Positions 7,825 through 16,768 of a stretch of DNA of 18,755 nucleotides are shown in pieces. The notes beneath the pieces are model-generated. The model was given only the letters and a program-made list of their open reading frames with translations. It ran no database searches and was not told the DNA's origin. Position 1 is the stretch's first letter, and each line of letters opens with the position of its first letter. Source of the DNA: Candidatus Cloacimonetes bacterium 4572_55 (lineage in GTDB: Bacteria; 4572-55); assembly GCA_002084765.1 (NCBI GenBank), contig NBMB01000053.1, positions 1 through 18,755 of the forward strand, read 5' to 3'. A program made the translations under genes and the position numbers.

Positions 7825-10800
7825 TTACTTTTCTTTTTTTCGCACAACATAGAATTTTTTCTCCGATCCTGTCAAAGATGCTTGCACGCCCTCGGCAATA
7901 GTGAGTCGGATTGCCTCCAGACGCTCGGCAAACGCTCCAAATTGTTGAATCATCTTCTGAGTGCTTTCAGCTTCGCCACCTTGACTTTTCATCCCATTTT
8001 CCAGCGTTTGTCGGATATTGTCCAACCCGTCGCCGAATGTGGACAACTGCCCCATCAATTGCCCCATCCGATCCTGCGAGTCAATACCTCGAAACGCCTG
8101 ATTTTTCTTGAACCCTCTCTTAATCTCTTGCCAGCGCATTTTTTCCTCATTAGTTATCCGTCCGCTAAGCTCCTTAAATTTCAGCAGATTGGCTTCAGCG
8201 TTGGACGTTAGGGTCTGCGCTTCCTGCATATAATGAGAGAAAATCAGGGTCTCCAGTTCCTCATCATTCATAATGGGCAGAACCTTTTCCGCGATTTTGT
8301 TCATATTTCGATAGGAACCCTGAAGCAGAAATGCGGGCTCGTTCCGATACGCGTCTGCCTGAGCCGCGGACGCTATATATTGCCGGTTCACACTTAAAAT
8401 CACCTCTCGAACCCGCGTCATTTTTTTCAGCGCAGCGATATATTCGTTCACCTCTTCTGCGGAATATGTCGCGTCAAATTCCACATTTCCCTTTGTTCCA
8501 GATTCTGTTAATTGGATAAAACTATAGAGATCGTTCCGGCTCCCTTTCGAGCTGCTGAATGCCAGCTTACTCAATATGGGGTTGGACGTCAGCGCGTTTT
8601 CCAGATAACTTCGGACAAAAGATTCTTCATTATTTCCGATGATATCCCCCAAATTATAGGTATCGGCTCGGTTCGAGAGCATGTCCGGGATTTGGAATTT
8701 CTCGCCGCTCTCGGTGTATGGATTTCCCGCCATCACCACGCAGACCTTTTTCCCCCGCAGGTCGTACGTCTTTGTCCGCCCCTTATAAATCCCCTCGATA
8801 CGCCGTTGAGCGTCGCATAGAGAGATAAATTTTTGCAGGAATTCCGGGTTGCAATGCTGGATATCGTCCAGGTAGATCATCACATTATCTCCCATCTCTA
8901 ACGAGAGATTCAGCTTCTCAACTTGCTCCCTGGCGCTGGCGTTCGGAGCCTCGTCCGGATCTAGCGACGTGACGTGACGCCCGATAGCGGGTCCGTTGAT
9001 CTTCATAAATATCAATCCCAATCTGTCCGCAACATATTCCATGAGCGTGGTTTTGCCATACCCTGGCGGGGAAATCAGCAACAGTAGACCCATACGATCC
9101 GTGCGCTTCTGTTCCCCGACAACGCCGATCTGCTTTGCCAAATTATCCCCAATCAGTGGGAGATAGACCTTGTCGATCAGTTGATTTCGCACAAACGAGC
9201 TCAAAACGCGCGGCTTAAAATCCTCCAGACGCAACTCCTCACGGAACGCGTGGTTGAGCTTTCTTTTCAATTGTTGATATACGCGAAATCGAGGCGCGAT
9301 ATGCGATTCGTAGTCCTGTAATTTTTTCATAATCTTATGGAAATTCAGATGATATCGCCCTTGATCAATGACCGGATGATCGCCCGCCATGTCGGACAAT
9401 TCTCGGTTCACAGACATATCGACCACCTGTTTTTGCACAAAGTCATTCCGAAAAAGCAGGATAGCGGTCTCGTCCTGGTATTCCTGCAACTCTGAGTCCT
9501 GAATCTGATCCAAAAATCCGGCAAGCCAACTGCGGATCATCTCAAATCCTCCGGCGGGATTCTCGGACAATTTTTCTAAAGACGCGTCAAATGTCTTTTG
9601 AATCCCATTTTTTTCCAGATAGCGCTGAAACTGTTTATAGAGCCGTCCCCCTTCCTGGCTGATAATATAAGCCTCGTCGTCGGTCTGCTCATAGAAGAGA
9701 TATTCCGCAGCCGCGGCGATAAGATCTTCTGGGAAAAGCCGAGTCTTGTTGACAAAATCCTGCATCGCGTCGAACAGGTCCTGCCGGATTCGACCAAACT
9801 CTCGGCTTTCTGGAAAAATTCGGATAATTTCGCTTGCGCCCTGGAGACGGGCGGTCAGATATTCCCGCAGGTCGTCGTCAATAAAAGCAAACCAGCATAA
9901 CATGCCGCAAGCTCTGGTCTGGGGCGGAAAACGCAGCAAGTCGATATGTCGGATCATATCCACCATTGCGCTGGCGATCTTCGCCGCGTCATGGTCATGC
10001 ACGCCCTTGATATAGCCCTCCTCATACCGAGAGCTCATAAACTTTTGGACAAAGTCCGTCCACTCTTCATGGGTCAGTCTCCCCGCGTCTTCGATAGAAA
10101 GAGGGTCGCCAGATTTCAGGGACTTAAGAACCTGATATGCAAGATATTCGGCTCGATAGACCTCTCGATTTTCTGAGATCAAATCCTGATCCCAAACCTC
10201 TTGCGTTTCCAAAAAGTCAGGGTTCGTGATCTCCTCGAAAAAATTGGTTCCAGTGAGATGAAAACACATCTTGCCCGCTCGCGAGACGACTGTCACATCG
10301 AGCGGCTGGGTGTTGATAGAAAAACGATGAGTGCCGAACTGGATCACGTTCCCCCCATCGACATAGAGTTCCAGCCGATCTTTTAACTGGCGGAGACTCT
10401 CCTCTTTGATCGTTTTCATTCGGGTCTGAATATCGTCCGCCTTGACGCTGTCCTCCAGTTCGACCAATTTGGAGACAATATTCCGCACCTTGTCGATCAT
10501 CAAGTCCGATGCAAAATACCCATTGATCTCGTTGACCGATTGCAGATTGTCCACCCGATTCTTCACGCCTTTCAGGATACGCTCTGCTGAGGTGAACAGA
10601 GTGGTTGTCCGCTTGTTACGCGCCTCGATAAGCCGCAGTTTTTTCGACTCAAACGCGCTATAGAATTCGTCCCGTTTTTCGGATAGAACAAGAACAAAAT
10701 CGTTGAAATCGACAAATTTTCCCTCCAACTCCTCCACCAACGCCATGAGCTTGGTCAAATATTCGTCGCATTTTTCCGGCGTGTCGCACAGATCGAGATA

Positions 10801-12912
10801 ATTGATCACCCCTTGGTTCAACAGCTTGATCTGAGAATCAAATTCATCTGTTGCCTCAACGCTCATCAACTCTTTTTTCTTGCGCTTAATCTCGGCTCGA
10901 GTCCGGTTCAGCTTGGCATAAATATCAGAAATACTTTCGATAATTTGCGTAGTTTGAGTCGGGTCTTCGATCTTGAGATTGCTGACAATCTCGATCAGCA
11001 ACTCCAACTCCCCGGCGATCTCGTCGATATTTCCCGCCAATTGTTTTGCCTCGATCCCTTTTTTCAGCGAATCGATTTGCTTCTTTTGATCGATTACTTT
11101 TTGGTCGTATAGCAGCAGCGCGTCGGGTCGGGTCAAAAATGTGATGCAATCCGCAGAGAGGCGGTCGGTCTCATTAATGATCTCCTCCTCCAACTGCCCT
11201 ACCCTCTCGATATCGATGTATCGCAACTCCTTTAATGAGATGACCTCGCCTCGCAACGCGCGCAAATCCGCGAGCGTCTGGACATACTGATCGATCTTTT
11301 TATAGGATCGCCTCTCGGAATCTCCCACCAACTGGGTTGTTTTTTCATCCGCGCGTCGCAATTGATCCCGACTATTCTTACGGAGACGAACCACCCGCTC
11401 GAACTCGCCAATCGCGTCGGACGCGGCAGCCTTGATCAAAAGCAGAACCTCTCGCGTATTAAAGGTTTGCGTATCTCCTAACCAAAAGTAAGAATCAATC
11501 GTATCCGTGGTTTTTTTGACAATATCCCAATAGAGATTTTGATAGGTATCCTCTTTATACAGCAGATGATATATCTCGTGACACTCTGCCATACAGCGCA
11601 CAATATCTTTGTTGCCAATTTTGAAAAGATGCGAATCTGTCAGCGCGGGAGGCGTCGAATCCAGGTCTGTATAGGGAGTCTGCCAGATTTGAACTGCATG
11701 ATGTTTTTGCGCGCCCTCGACATTTTTGTTATACAGCAGCTCGCCGTTTGGAAAAAAGACGTACCCATGGCAAATAATCGGTATCGCGGTCTCCTGGGAG
11801 ATAAGATTGTAAGAGAGCAAAATATACGTTCCCTCTTCCCGATTATAAAACACATAGAGAAAATCCTCGCCATTGGAAGATTCGATCCGTTTCTCAAAGA
11901 CCATATTCCTGAGATCGTGGTCAAACTGCTTGAATTCTCCGGTCTGAAGGTAATATCCATTGGAGAAAATCAGCCCATTTTCGTCAGGCAGTAGCACGCA
12001 CGCGTCTTTAATCGCATCGATTCGTATCGCCTGCAACGTCTTTTCATTATAGACGATATAGCGATATTTTTTCTCTTGATACGGGCGAATTTTCAGAAGG
12101 ATCAAGCTCCCGATACTGGCATAATAAAACTCGCCGTCGTCCAGCGATTGTTCTGCGTGTTTGACATCCTCGGCGTATATGCCCTCGCCAGAGTCGGTAT
12201 TATCCTCGATTTTGATCGTCAGATCTCCGCCAACGGTCTCTACAAAAACCCTGTCCTCAATGGAGATATGGGGATTCAGCCCTTCTCTGTGTTGTTCTCG
12301 AACCGTGCGTTTCCATTCAAATTCATGCTGATCTGGAAACGCGATCTCATGCTCGCTGCGATTGTCTATATAGACCAGTTTATCCCCCTCAATCGCCCAC
12401 TTAAACGCCTTGAGATCGTCAGCCCGCTTGCTGATGCGAAAGGACATGTACAGATAGGGCCCAATGATAAAAAATCGATCAAACTGCGAATGTCGATAAT
12501 ATTTATAGAGATTTCTAAAATCAGTATTAAATTGCTCGTTATGAATCAAATCCAACGGTTGCGAGATAAAACGGCGTTCCTCATATCGATAGACCGAGAA
12601 CACGTCGGGCAGTTTAGTCTCGGTTCTCAGACCGAAATGAATGTTATATCCGAATATAAACTGAGAGCCGATCGGTATCATATCGCGAGGGGTGCAGTTG
12701 TAATCGGTCGTCAGTCTCGCGGAAGCGATCAATTTGGATTCGATAGAACCAAAGACTTCCTTTCGAGTTGTGTTCAACTTTTCCAGTCGAGCCTTTAACT
12801 CCTTTGCCTGCGCGGTCAAACGGTTGCGGATAATCTCATACGTTCCGCCTTCCATCTCGATTGTTTTATCGTTTTGGTCATTTTGATCGTGAGCGATTTC
12901 GTTCTCAGCCAT
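7825..12912 (-). CDS. Giant AAA+ ATPase, DUF3686-type 'DNA repair ATPase'-like
   Basis: This 1695-residue, probably cytoplasmic protein has no signal peptide or membrane helix. Regions in order are a short N-terminal helix (about 20-60), a beta-rich part (about 60-480) with propeller-like repeats, long helical or coiled-coil stretches (about 495-840), a mixed middle region, and an AAA+ module (about 1230-1460). The module has Walker A SPPGYGKT (1281-1288), Walker B VMIYLDD (acidic pair near 1349-1350), sensor-1 asparagine in VVMAGNPYT and a likely arginine finger in SNRAD. A helical tail with heptad-like repeats follows (about 1590-1695). Size and layout match the DUF3686 family, often annotated as DNA repair ATPases although their function is not established. 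ATG at 12912 is chosen because GGAG lies nine bases before it and overlaps the alternative ATG at 12927. Its neighbour upstream is an adenylate cyclase. Confidence 0.75.
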   Translation of the reverse strand: MAENEIAHDQNDQNDKTIEMEGGTYEIIRNRLTAQAKELKARLEKLNTTRKEVFGSIESKLIASARLTTDYNCTPRDMIPIGSQFIFGYNIHFGLRTETKLPDVFSVYRYEERRFISQPLDLIHNEQFNTDFRNLYKYYRHSQFDRFFIIGPYLYMSFRISKRADDLKAFKWAIEGDKLVYIDNRSEHEIAFPDQHEFEWKRTVREQHREGLNPHISIEDRVFVETVGGDLTIKIEDNTDSGEGIYAEDVKHAEQSLDDGEFYYASIGSLILLKIRPYQEKKYRYIVYNEKTLQAIRIDAIKDACVLLPDENGLIFSNGYYLQTGEFKQFDHDLRNMVFEKRIESSNGEDFLYVFYNREEGTYILLSYNLISQETAIPIICHGYVFFPNGELLYNKNVEGAQKHHAVQIWQTPYTDLDSTPPALTDSHLFKIGNKDIVRCMAECHEIYHLLYKEDTYQNLYWDIVKKTTDTIDSYFWLGDTQTFNTREVLLLIKAAASDAIGEFERVVRLRKNSRDQLRRADEKTTQLVGDSERRSYKKIDQYVQTLADLRALRGEVISLKELRYIDIERVGQLEEEIINETDRLSADCITFLTRPDALLLYDQKVIDQKKQIDSLKKGIEAKQLAGNIDEIAGELELLIEIVSNLKIEDPTQTTQIIESISDIYAKLNRTRAEIKRKKKELMSVEATDEFDSQIKLLNQGVINYLDLCDTPEKCDEYLTKLMALVEELEGKFVDFNDFVLVLSEKRDEFYSAFESKKLRLIEARNKRTTTLFTSAERILKGVKNRVDNLQSVNEINGYFASDLMIDKVRNIVSKLVELEDSVKADDIQTRMKTIKEESLRQLKDRLELYVDGGNVIQFGTHRFSINTQPLDVTVVSRAGKMCFHLTGTNFFEEITNPDFLETQEVWDQDLISENREVYRAEYLAYQVLKSLKSGDPLSIEDAGRLTHEEWTDFVQKFMSSRYEEGYIKGVHDHDAAKIASAMVDMIRHIDLLRFPPQTRACGMLCWFAFIDDDLREYLTARLQGASEIIRIFPESREFGRIRQDLFDAMQDFVNKTRLFPEDLIAAAAEYLFYEQTDDEAYIISQEGGRLYKQFQRYLEKNGIQKTFDASLEKLSENPAGGFEMIRSWLAGFLDQIQDSELQEYQDETAILLFRNDFVQKQVVDMSVNRELSDMAGDHPVIDQGRYHLNFHKIMKKLQDYESHIAPRFRVYQQLKRKLNHAFREELRLEDFKPRVLSSFVRNQLIDKVYLPLIGDNLAKQIGVVGEQKRTDRMGLLLLISPPGYGKTTLMEYVADRLGLIFMKINGPAIGRHVTSLDPDEAPNASAREQVEKLNLSLEMGDNVMIYLDDIQHCNPEFLQKFISLCDAQRRIEGIYKGRTKTYDLRGKKVCVVMAGNPYTESGEKFQIPDMLSNRADTYNLGDIIGNNEESFVRSYLENALTSNPILSKLAFSSSKGSRNDLYSFIQLTESGTKGNVEFDATYSAEEVNEYIAALKKMTRVREVILSVNRQYIASAAQADAYRNEPAFLLQGSYRNMNKIAEKVLPIMNDEELETLIFSHYMQEAQTLTSNAEANLLKFKELSGRITNEEKMRWQEIKRGFKKNQAFRGIDSQDRMGQLMGQLSTFGDGLDNIRQTLENGMKSQGGEAESTQKMIQQFGAFAERLEAIRLTIAEGVQASLTGSEKKFYVVRKKEK

Positions 12913-12974
12913 ATTTATATACTCCATTGCGAGTTGTTATTCTTAGTTGCTATTCCTAAAAGGATACAAATTCG

Positions 12975-15143
12975 CTATTTCGACGTTTTCACATATACCC
13001 CATTCCAATCCGGAGACGGCGGGATCTCCTGATAGAGCATACATTGTTTGAGATGACGCTCCGTGGGACCGTCTTCTGGCAATGCGTCCATTGCCTGCTG
13101 AAAAAGCAGAACCGCCTCGCTCCACTGCATATTAAAATAGGCGTCCAGCCCTTTGTTATACGATTGATACCCGGCAAGGACGCGCGCGGGCAACCCAGAT
13201 TCTTTCATAGCGATCAGCTCATATATCGTGACTGGCTCAAGTTTTCCCTTGACCCGAATCATGTCCAGCTTGCGGATCAAAAAGCACTCTTTCACCAGCT
13301 CGTACGTGCTTTCGTTTATGATAATATTGGTATTGTAATCCTTATTTGTCCCCTCCAGACGAGAGCCGAGATTCACCGCGTCGCCCAGAATCGTATAGTC
13401 GAACCGCTGAGACGATCCCATGTTCCCGACCGTCATCTCTCCGGTGTTGATGCCAATGCCGATATCGATAACATGCTTCCCTTCTTCACGCCATCTCTTC
13501 TGCATCTTCTTGAGTTCCGCCATCTGCTCCAGAGAGGTCAGGCAGCAATGATAAGCATGATCCGGATCGTCAAGCGGCGCGCCCCAAAACGCCATGATAG
13601 CGTCGCCCATATACTTATCGACCGTTCCATTGCGCTTAAGTATAATGTCGGTCATGGCTGTCATGTATTCGTTCAGGAAATTGGTCAACTCTTCTGGATC
13701 TAATGACTCGGAAAGGGTCGTAAAACCGCGAATATCGGAAAACATGACGGTCAATATTTTTTTCTGCCCCCCCAACTTGAGCGCTTCCGGATCGTTCGCC
13801 ACCTTCTCGACCACGCTCGGATTCAGATAAAGAGAAAATGCGGATCGGATGTATCTTTTCTCACGTTCCTCTGTCATGTATTGATAAAAAGTGTTGGCGG
13901 CAAATGTGAGCAGGATCGCAGCGCTTGGATACACAACGTTGAGCCAAAAATCAAAAAATATAAGGAAAAAAGATGCGGATAAGGCGAGTAGAAAAAATTC
14001 GCCGATCACCAGGAGTAATCCCTTTTGGGGTCCAAATATCAGCGTGGAAAGCGCGGAAAATAGCGATAGTAAAAAGATAAATAGGATCAGTCCACCATCG
14101 GACATCCGGTTTATATATGCCGAATCCAAAATCGTCTGGATGGTGTTTGCCTGAATCTCGACGCCGGGCATCAACTGCTCTTTTCCCACATAAGGCGTGG
14201 TGAAAAGATCGTGCATCTCCTCCAGCGAGACGCCGACTAATACGATCTTATCTTTGAAAAAACTTCCGTTCATACTCAGCAGAAGCTCCAGATCACCTTT
14301 CAGATAGACGGCTCGATACGGCTGAGTCTTGAAAGTTCTGGGCGGACCGTAATAGTTGATCAGAATGCTACCCTCTTTGTCCACCGGAATATGCAAATCG
14401 CCGACCTCGACTCGGCTTTTCTGATAGTTGATCTTGATCTCGGCATCCGGAAAACCCTTTTTCAGCATAACAGCCATCAGTGAAAAGGAGGGAACCCATT
14501 TCTCAGATGGATCCCCAGAAAAAGAGCCCTGTGAATTTTCAGGAAGCGATTCCGAGGAACCAGACGCGCTATGCAACTTGTGAACGATCTGCGAACGGCG
14601 AACAGACGCGTCTCTCTCTCGCAAAGTCGCGACAAATCCAAGATATGGGTCGCCGGATTGGAGGATGGAATTTGGACGAACGGGTTCCTCATAAGAAACG
14701 CTGTGTTGGCTATGGAGGATATATTGCTCCGCAAGGATCACGTTTTTTTCTTGGGCTATTGTCCTCGCAAAAAGCGAATCCTCTTCAGATTTTTGGGAAA
14801 CTACGTCAAAAATCATATCAAAACAGATTGCATGCGCGCCCGCTTCTCGCAATCTTTTTACGATCTCCGCATGATAGGAGAGGGGGTAGGGCCACTTGAT
14901 GTTAAGATCGGTATAAGTCTGCTGATCCACATCCAAAATGACCACATCGTCCGGCTGGCGGCTCTCCTTTTGGTCAAACAGTGACCGCACCAGAAAACGG
15001 GCGTCATAAACAGTCCATTCCAATTTGTCGAAAAATTCATAGAAATAAGCGGTCGAAACAATCACCGTGATGATTACAGAGATTAATATCGCAACCCAAA
15101 TATGCGAGCGAAACATTTTTTTTAATAAATTTATAAAAATCAC
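12975..15143 (-). CDS. CHASE2-domain receptor adenylate cyclase (class III)
   Basis: This 722-residue membrane enzyme is predicted to make cAMP from ATP. One membrane helix (about 14-33) leads into an extracytoplasmic CHASE2 sensor domain (about 40-345, with DDVVILDVDQQT, WPYPLSYHAEIVKRL and KDKIVLVGVS). Three closely spaced helices follow (about 350-418), then a linker and the class III catalytic domain (about 460-645). The metal-binding aspartates are D470 (VMFSDIRGF) and D514 (KYMGDAIM). Adenine-specificity residues K510 and D582 and transition-state residues N591 and R595 are all present, so it should be active as a homodimer. The C-terminus (about 655-700) looks like a short TPR-type helical pair. 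The start is GTG with GGAG ten bases upstream. The giant ATPase gene begins 62 bases downstream on the same strand. Confidence 0.92.
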   Translation of the reverse strand: MIFINLLKKMFRSHIWVAILISVIITVIVSTAYFYEFFDKLEWTVYDARFLVRSLFDQKESRQPDDVVILDVDQQTYTDLNIKWPYPLSYHAEIVKRLREAGAHAICFDMIFDVVSQKSEEDSLFARTIAQEKNVILAEQYILHSQHSVSYEEPVRPNSILQSGDPYLGFVATLRERDASVRRSQIVHKLHSASGSSESLPENSQGSFSGDPSEKWVPSFSLMAVMLKKGFPDAEIKINYQKSRVEVGDLHIPVDKEGSILINYYGPPRTFKTQPYRAVYLKGDLELLLSMNGSFFKDKIVLVGVSLEEMHDLFTTPYVGKEQLMPGVEIQANTIQTILDSAYINRMSDGGLILFIFLLSLFSALSTLIFGPQKGLLLVIGEFFLLALSASFFLIFFDFWLNVVYPSAAILLTFAANTFYQYMTEEREKRYIRSAFSLYLNPSVVEKVANDPEALKLGGQKKILTVMFSDIRGFTTLSESLDPEELTNFLNEYMTAMTDIILKRNGTVDKYMGDAIMAFWGAPLDDPDHAYHCCLTSLEQMAELKKMQKRWREEGKHVIDIGIGINTGEMTVGNMGSSQRFDYTILGDAVNLGSRLEGTNKDYNTNIIINESTYELVKECFLIRKLDMIRVKGKLEPVTIYELIAMKESGLPARVLAGYQSYNKGLDAYFNMQWSEAVLLFQQAMDALPEDGPTERHLKQCMLYQEIPPSPDWNGVYVKTSK

Positions 15144-15192
15144 TTATCACTTTCTCCGTTACAGGCTTCGTGGCGGATACGATGTCATTCAA

Positions 15193-15219
15193 TTTATACG
15201 AATCCGTTCCGTTTGTCAA
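15193..15219 (-). promoter_or_regulatory. Possible promoter of the adenylate cyclase gene
   Basis: On the minus strand TTGACA (15219-15214) is followed after 15 bases by TATAAA (15198-15193), or after 17 bases by TAAATT. Transcription would start near 15186, about 40 bases before the GTG start. The short spacer for the better -10 makes this moderate evidence. The rest of the 295-base divergent gap holds the 10-bp repeat array and an IS-end-like stretch near 15240-15265. Confidence 0.45.
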
Positions 15220-15390
15220 AGGAAAACCGCCTTCTCTATAGTGGACTGGATTGTCAAGACAAAAAAATAGCTACCAAGGTTTTAATAATTTTTGAGTAAT
15301 GGCACAATATTAAGCGATGTGGGTATGACCCCAACTCGTCTGTTAGAAGCCTGTTTGAGGAGAGTATCGAGAATTGAAAGAAGCCAATAG

Positions 15391-15440
15391 TTTTTATAAT
15401 TTAATATGATTTAATATGATCTGATATAATGTGATATAAT
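15391..15440 (+). repeat. Five tandem 10-bp repeats containing TATAAT-like boxes
   Basis: Five consecutive 10-base units, roughly TTGATATAAT, read TTTTTATAAT, TTAATATGAT (twice), CTGATATAAT and GTGATATAAT. A degenerate sixth unit may follow. Each unit ends in TATAAT or TATGAT. The period is close to one helical turn, so the boxes lie on the same DNA face. The ATG of the next gene overlaps the end of the last unit. A weak -35 (TTGAAA, 15374-15379) precedes the first unit at a 15-base spacing. Confidence 0.85.
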
Positions 15441-16017
15441 GTGGTATTTTGTCCTTATAAGCAGCTGCGTAGCATATCTTCTCTACCTCATCCGCTGGGC
15501 GATCAGAAGACGGCTACAAATAACCGATTCTGGAGCTGTCCTCCTTATTCATGTGGCTCTGATCGGCACAGGATTGATCTATGAGAACATTTCGGTTCTC
15601 TTTTTGCCGATAATGTTCTATAGCATGGGATTCTCGCTGATTCTATTTTTGCACCTGATCAAACCGGCTCAGATTTATATAAAAGGGAAGATTGCGGAAA
15701 AAGCTCCGCCCACGAAACAACAATGGGAGTTCACGCTTCGAGATGAAAATAATAAAATATATCCGTTGGTCATAAAAGAGGTTTATCAGAAGACCAAGAT
15801 AGGCGATGAAATCCTCCTATGCTATGAAAAATCGATTACCGATAACTGCTATCTCACCGACGTTTTTGACCGCGAGGGACAGCCCATGATCCTGTTCCGG
15901 GATCGGTTGGATCGAATAAAAAGACGTTACCGACTTATCCATCAAATCCTCCTTTCAATAAGCGTATTAATTGTTCTTATTTGCCTGATTTTTCTTATTC
16001 AGAATATTTCTAAGTAA
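15439..16017 (+). CDS. Unrecognised membrane protein with three or four TM segments
   Basis: This 192-residue protein belongs to no family I recognise. Hydrophobic segments lie at about 3-22, 33-48, 52-74 and 168-188. Between the third and fourth is a soluble, mixed alpha/beta stretch of about 90 residues (WEFTLRDENNKIYPLVIKEV, then DEILLCYEKS). A cluster of arginines (RRRL, about 24-27, and RIKRRYR, about 157-163) suggests the soluble part faces the cytoplasm. No Shine-Dalgarno sequence precedes the ATG, and an in-frame stop lies four codons upstream, so translation may be leaderless or start later. The gene is divergent from the cyclase gene. Confidence 0.6.
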   Translation: MWYFVLISSCVAYLLYLIRWAIRRRLQITDSGAVLLIHVALIGTGLIYENISVLFLPIMFYSMGFSLILFLHLIKPAQIYIKGKIAEKAPPTKQQWEFTLRDENNKIYPLVIKEVYQKTKIGDEILLCYEKSITDNCYLTDVFDREGQPMILFRDRLDRIKRRYRLIHQILLSISVLIVLICLIFLIQNISK

Positions 16018-16036
16018 ATAAATTTTTTTGCGAGAA

Positions 16037-16078
16037 AGGGCAATATGCAAATGAAAAGGCATATTGCCCTAAAAAAAA
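16037..16078 (+). terminator. Strong hairpin after the membrane-protein gene (atypical terminator)
   Basis: A perfect 12-bp stem (AGGGCAATATGC / GCATATTGCCCT) with a 10-base loop starts 20 bases after the stop at 16017. It is followed by eight A on the plus strand instead of the expected U run. Seven T lie before it (16023-16029) and could pair with the A tract. It may act as a 3' end-protecting or termination structure, but it does not fit the canonical intrinsic terminator in this direction. Confidence 0.5.
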
Positions 16079-16145
16079 CAATCTCTCACTATAAGAGAAT
16101 AAGTGTAAGTTATTTATTAATAGCACGTTATAAAAAATTTATTTC

Positions 16146-16161
16146 TGGCTTGATTCTTGCG
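16146..16161 (+). promoter_or_regulatory. Predicted sigma-54 (RpoN) promoter of the pilin gene
   Basis: TGGCTTGATTCTTGCG matches the sigma-54 consensus TGGCAC-N5-TTGCW. The invariant GG (-24) and GC (-12) are separated by exactly ten bases. The start site would be near 16172, about 50 bases upstream of the pilin ATG. Type IV pilin genes in several Gram-negative bacteria use RpoN with the PilR activator, which fits the downstream gene. Confidence 0.6.
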
Positions 16162-16222
16162 GTTTACTTTTCGTTTTATAGAGATATAGAAATAGGAAAC
16201 AATTAAATTTGAGTGGGGTGTT

Positions 16223-16669
16223 ATGATGGGAAATAGAAATAATTGTGGATTTACCTTAACTGAATTGATGGTTGTCGTCGCTGTAATAGGCGTTTTATCC
16301 GCCATAGCTATACCAAATTTTATCAATATGCAAATCCGAGCAAAAGAAGGTGAAATCAAGTCCAATATGCACACGACCCAACTGTCTATCGAAGACTATA
16401 ACGTCTCTTGTACAGGTCAATATCCCACTTCTGTATCTGGATTTGCTCCCTTTTTACCGCGTTTGCACAACGGTTCCCGGGGGTTCAGCAACCCATTTAC
16501 CAATCAACCGGAACCCCCAATTGACGGGATTCCGGCATCAGGAGATATAGGAAGAGTGGGATATACGCCGGAAATTGTCAATGGAAGAGTAATAAGCTAT
16601 ACAATATATGGTTATGGCAAGGAGGAATTGTTAGAATTAACCTTGGGACCCGAGGTCTATGGAAATTGA
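16223..16669 (+). CDS. Type IV pilin or type II secretion pseudopilin
   Basis: This 148-residue protein has a class III signal peptide: a nine-residue leader (MMGNRNNCG) ending in glycine. The mature N-terminus is FTLTELMVVVAVIGVLSAIA, with glutamate at mature position 5 and a hydrophobic helix of about 20 residues. Prepilin peptidase would cleave between G9 and F10. The globular part contains 'SIEDYNVSCTGQYPTS', typical of small pilin/GspG-like proteins, and a proline-rich loop near 93-100. No assembly genes (pilB, pilC, pilQ, pilD) are in the window, so I cannot say whether it forms a pilus or joins a secretion system. Two ATGs are adjacent (16223 and 16226), with GGGG just upstream; the second has the better spacing. 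Confidence 0.85.
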   Translation: MMGNRNNCGFTLTELMVVVAVIGVLSAIAIPNFINMQIRAKEGEIKSNMHTTQLSIEDYNVSCTGQYPTSVSGFAPFLPRLHNGSRGFSNPFTNQPEPPIDGIPASGDIGRVGYTPEIVNGRVISYTIYGYGKEELLELTLGPEVYGN

Positions 16670-16768
16670 TATTTTTGTTTAATATTTAAGTTGAAAAATT
16701 TTTTGAACCGGGATTCGTAATACGAGACATGTAATGCGATATCCATAAGATAAAGGGTAGTTAAGTCG

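Noticed and set aside
7674-7901. 75-codon plus-strand frame between the atp promoter and the ATPase gene
   Set aside because: It overlaps the 3' end of the ATPase gene antisense, has no good ribosome-binding site and a low-complexity F/R-rich product.
12076-12798. 240-codon plus-strand frame opposite the giant ATPase gene, with others such as 11539-11994 and 8512-8820
   Set aside because: They lie antisense within a gene with clear AAA+ motifs, and the products show no recognisable domain.
13044-13703. 219-codon plus-strand frame opposite the cyclase gene
   Set aside because: It covers the antisense of the catalytic domain, whose residues are all conserved on the other strand.
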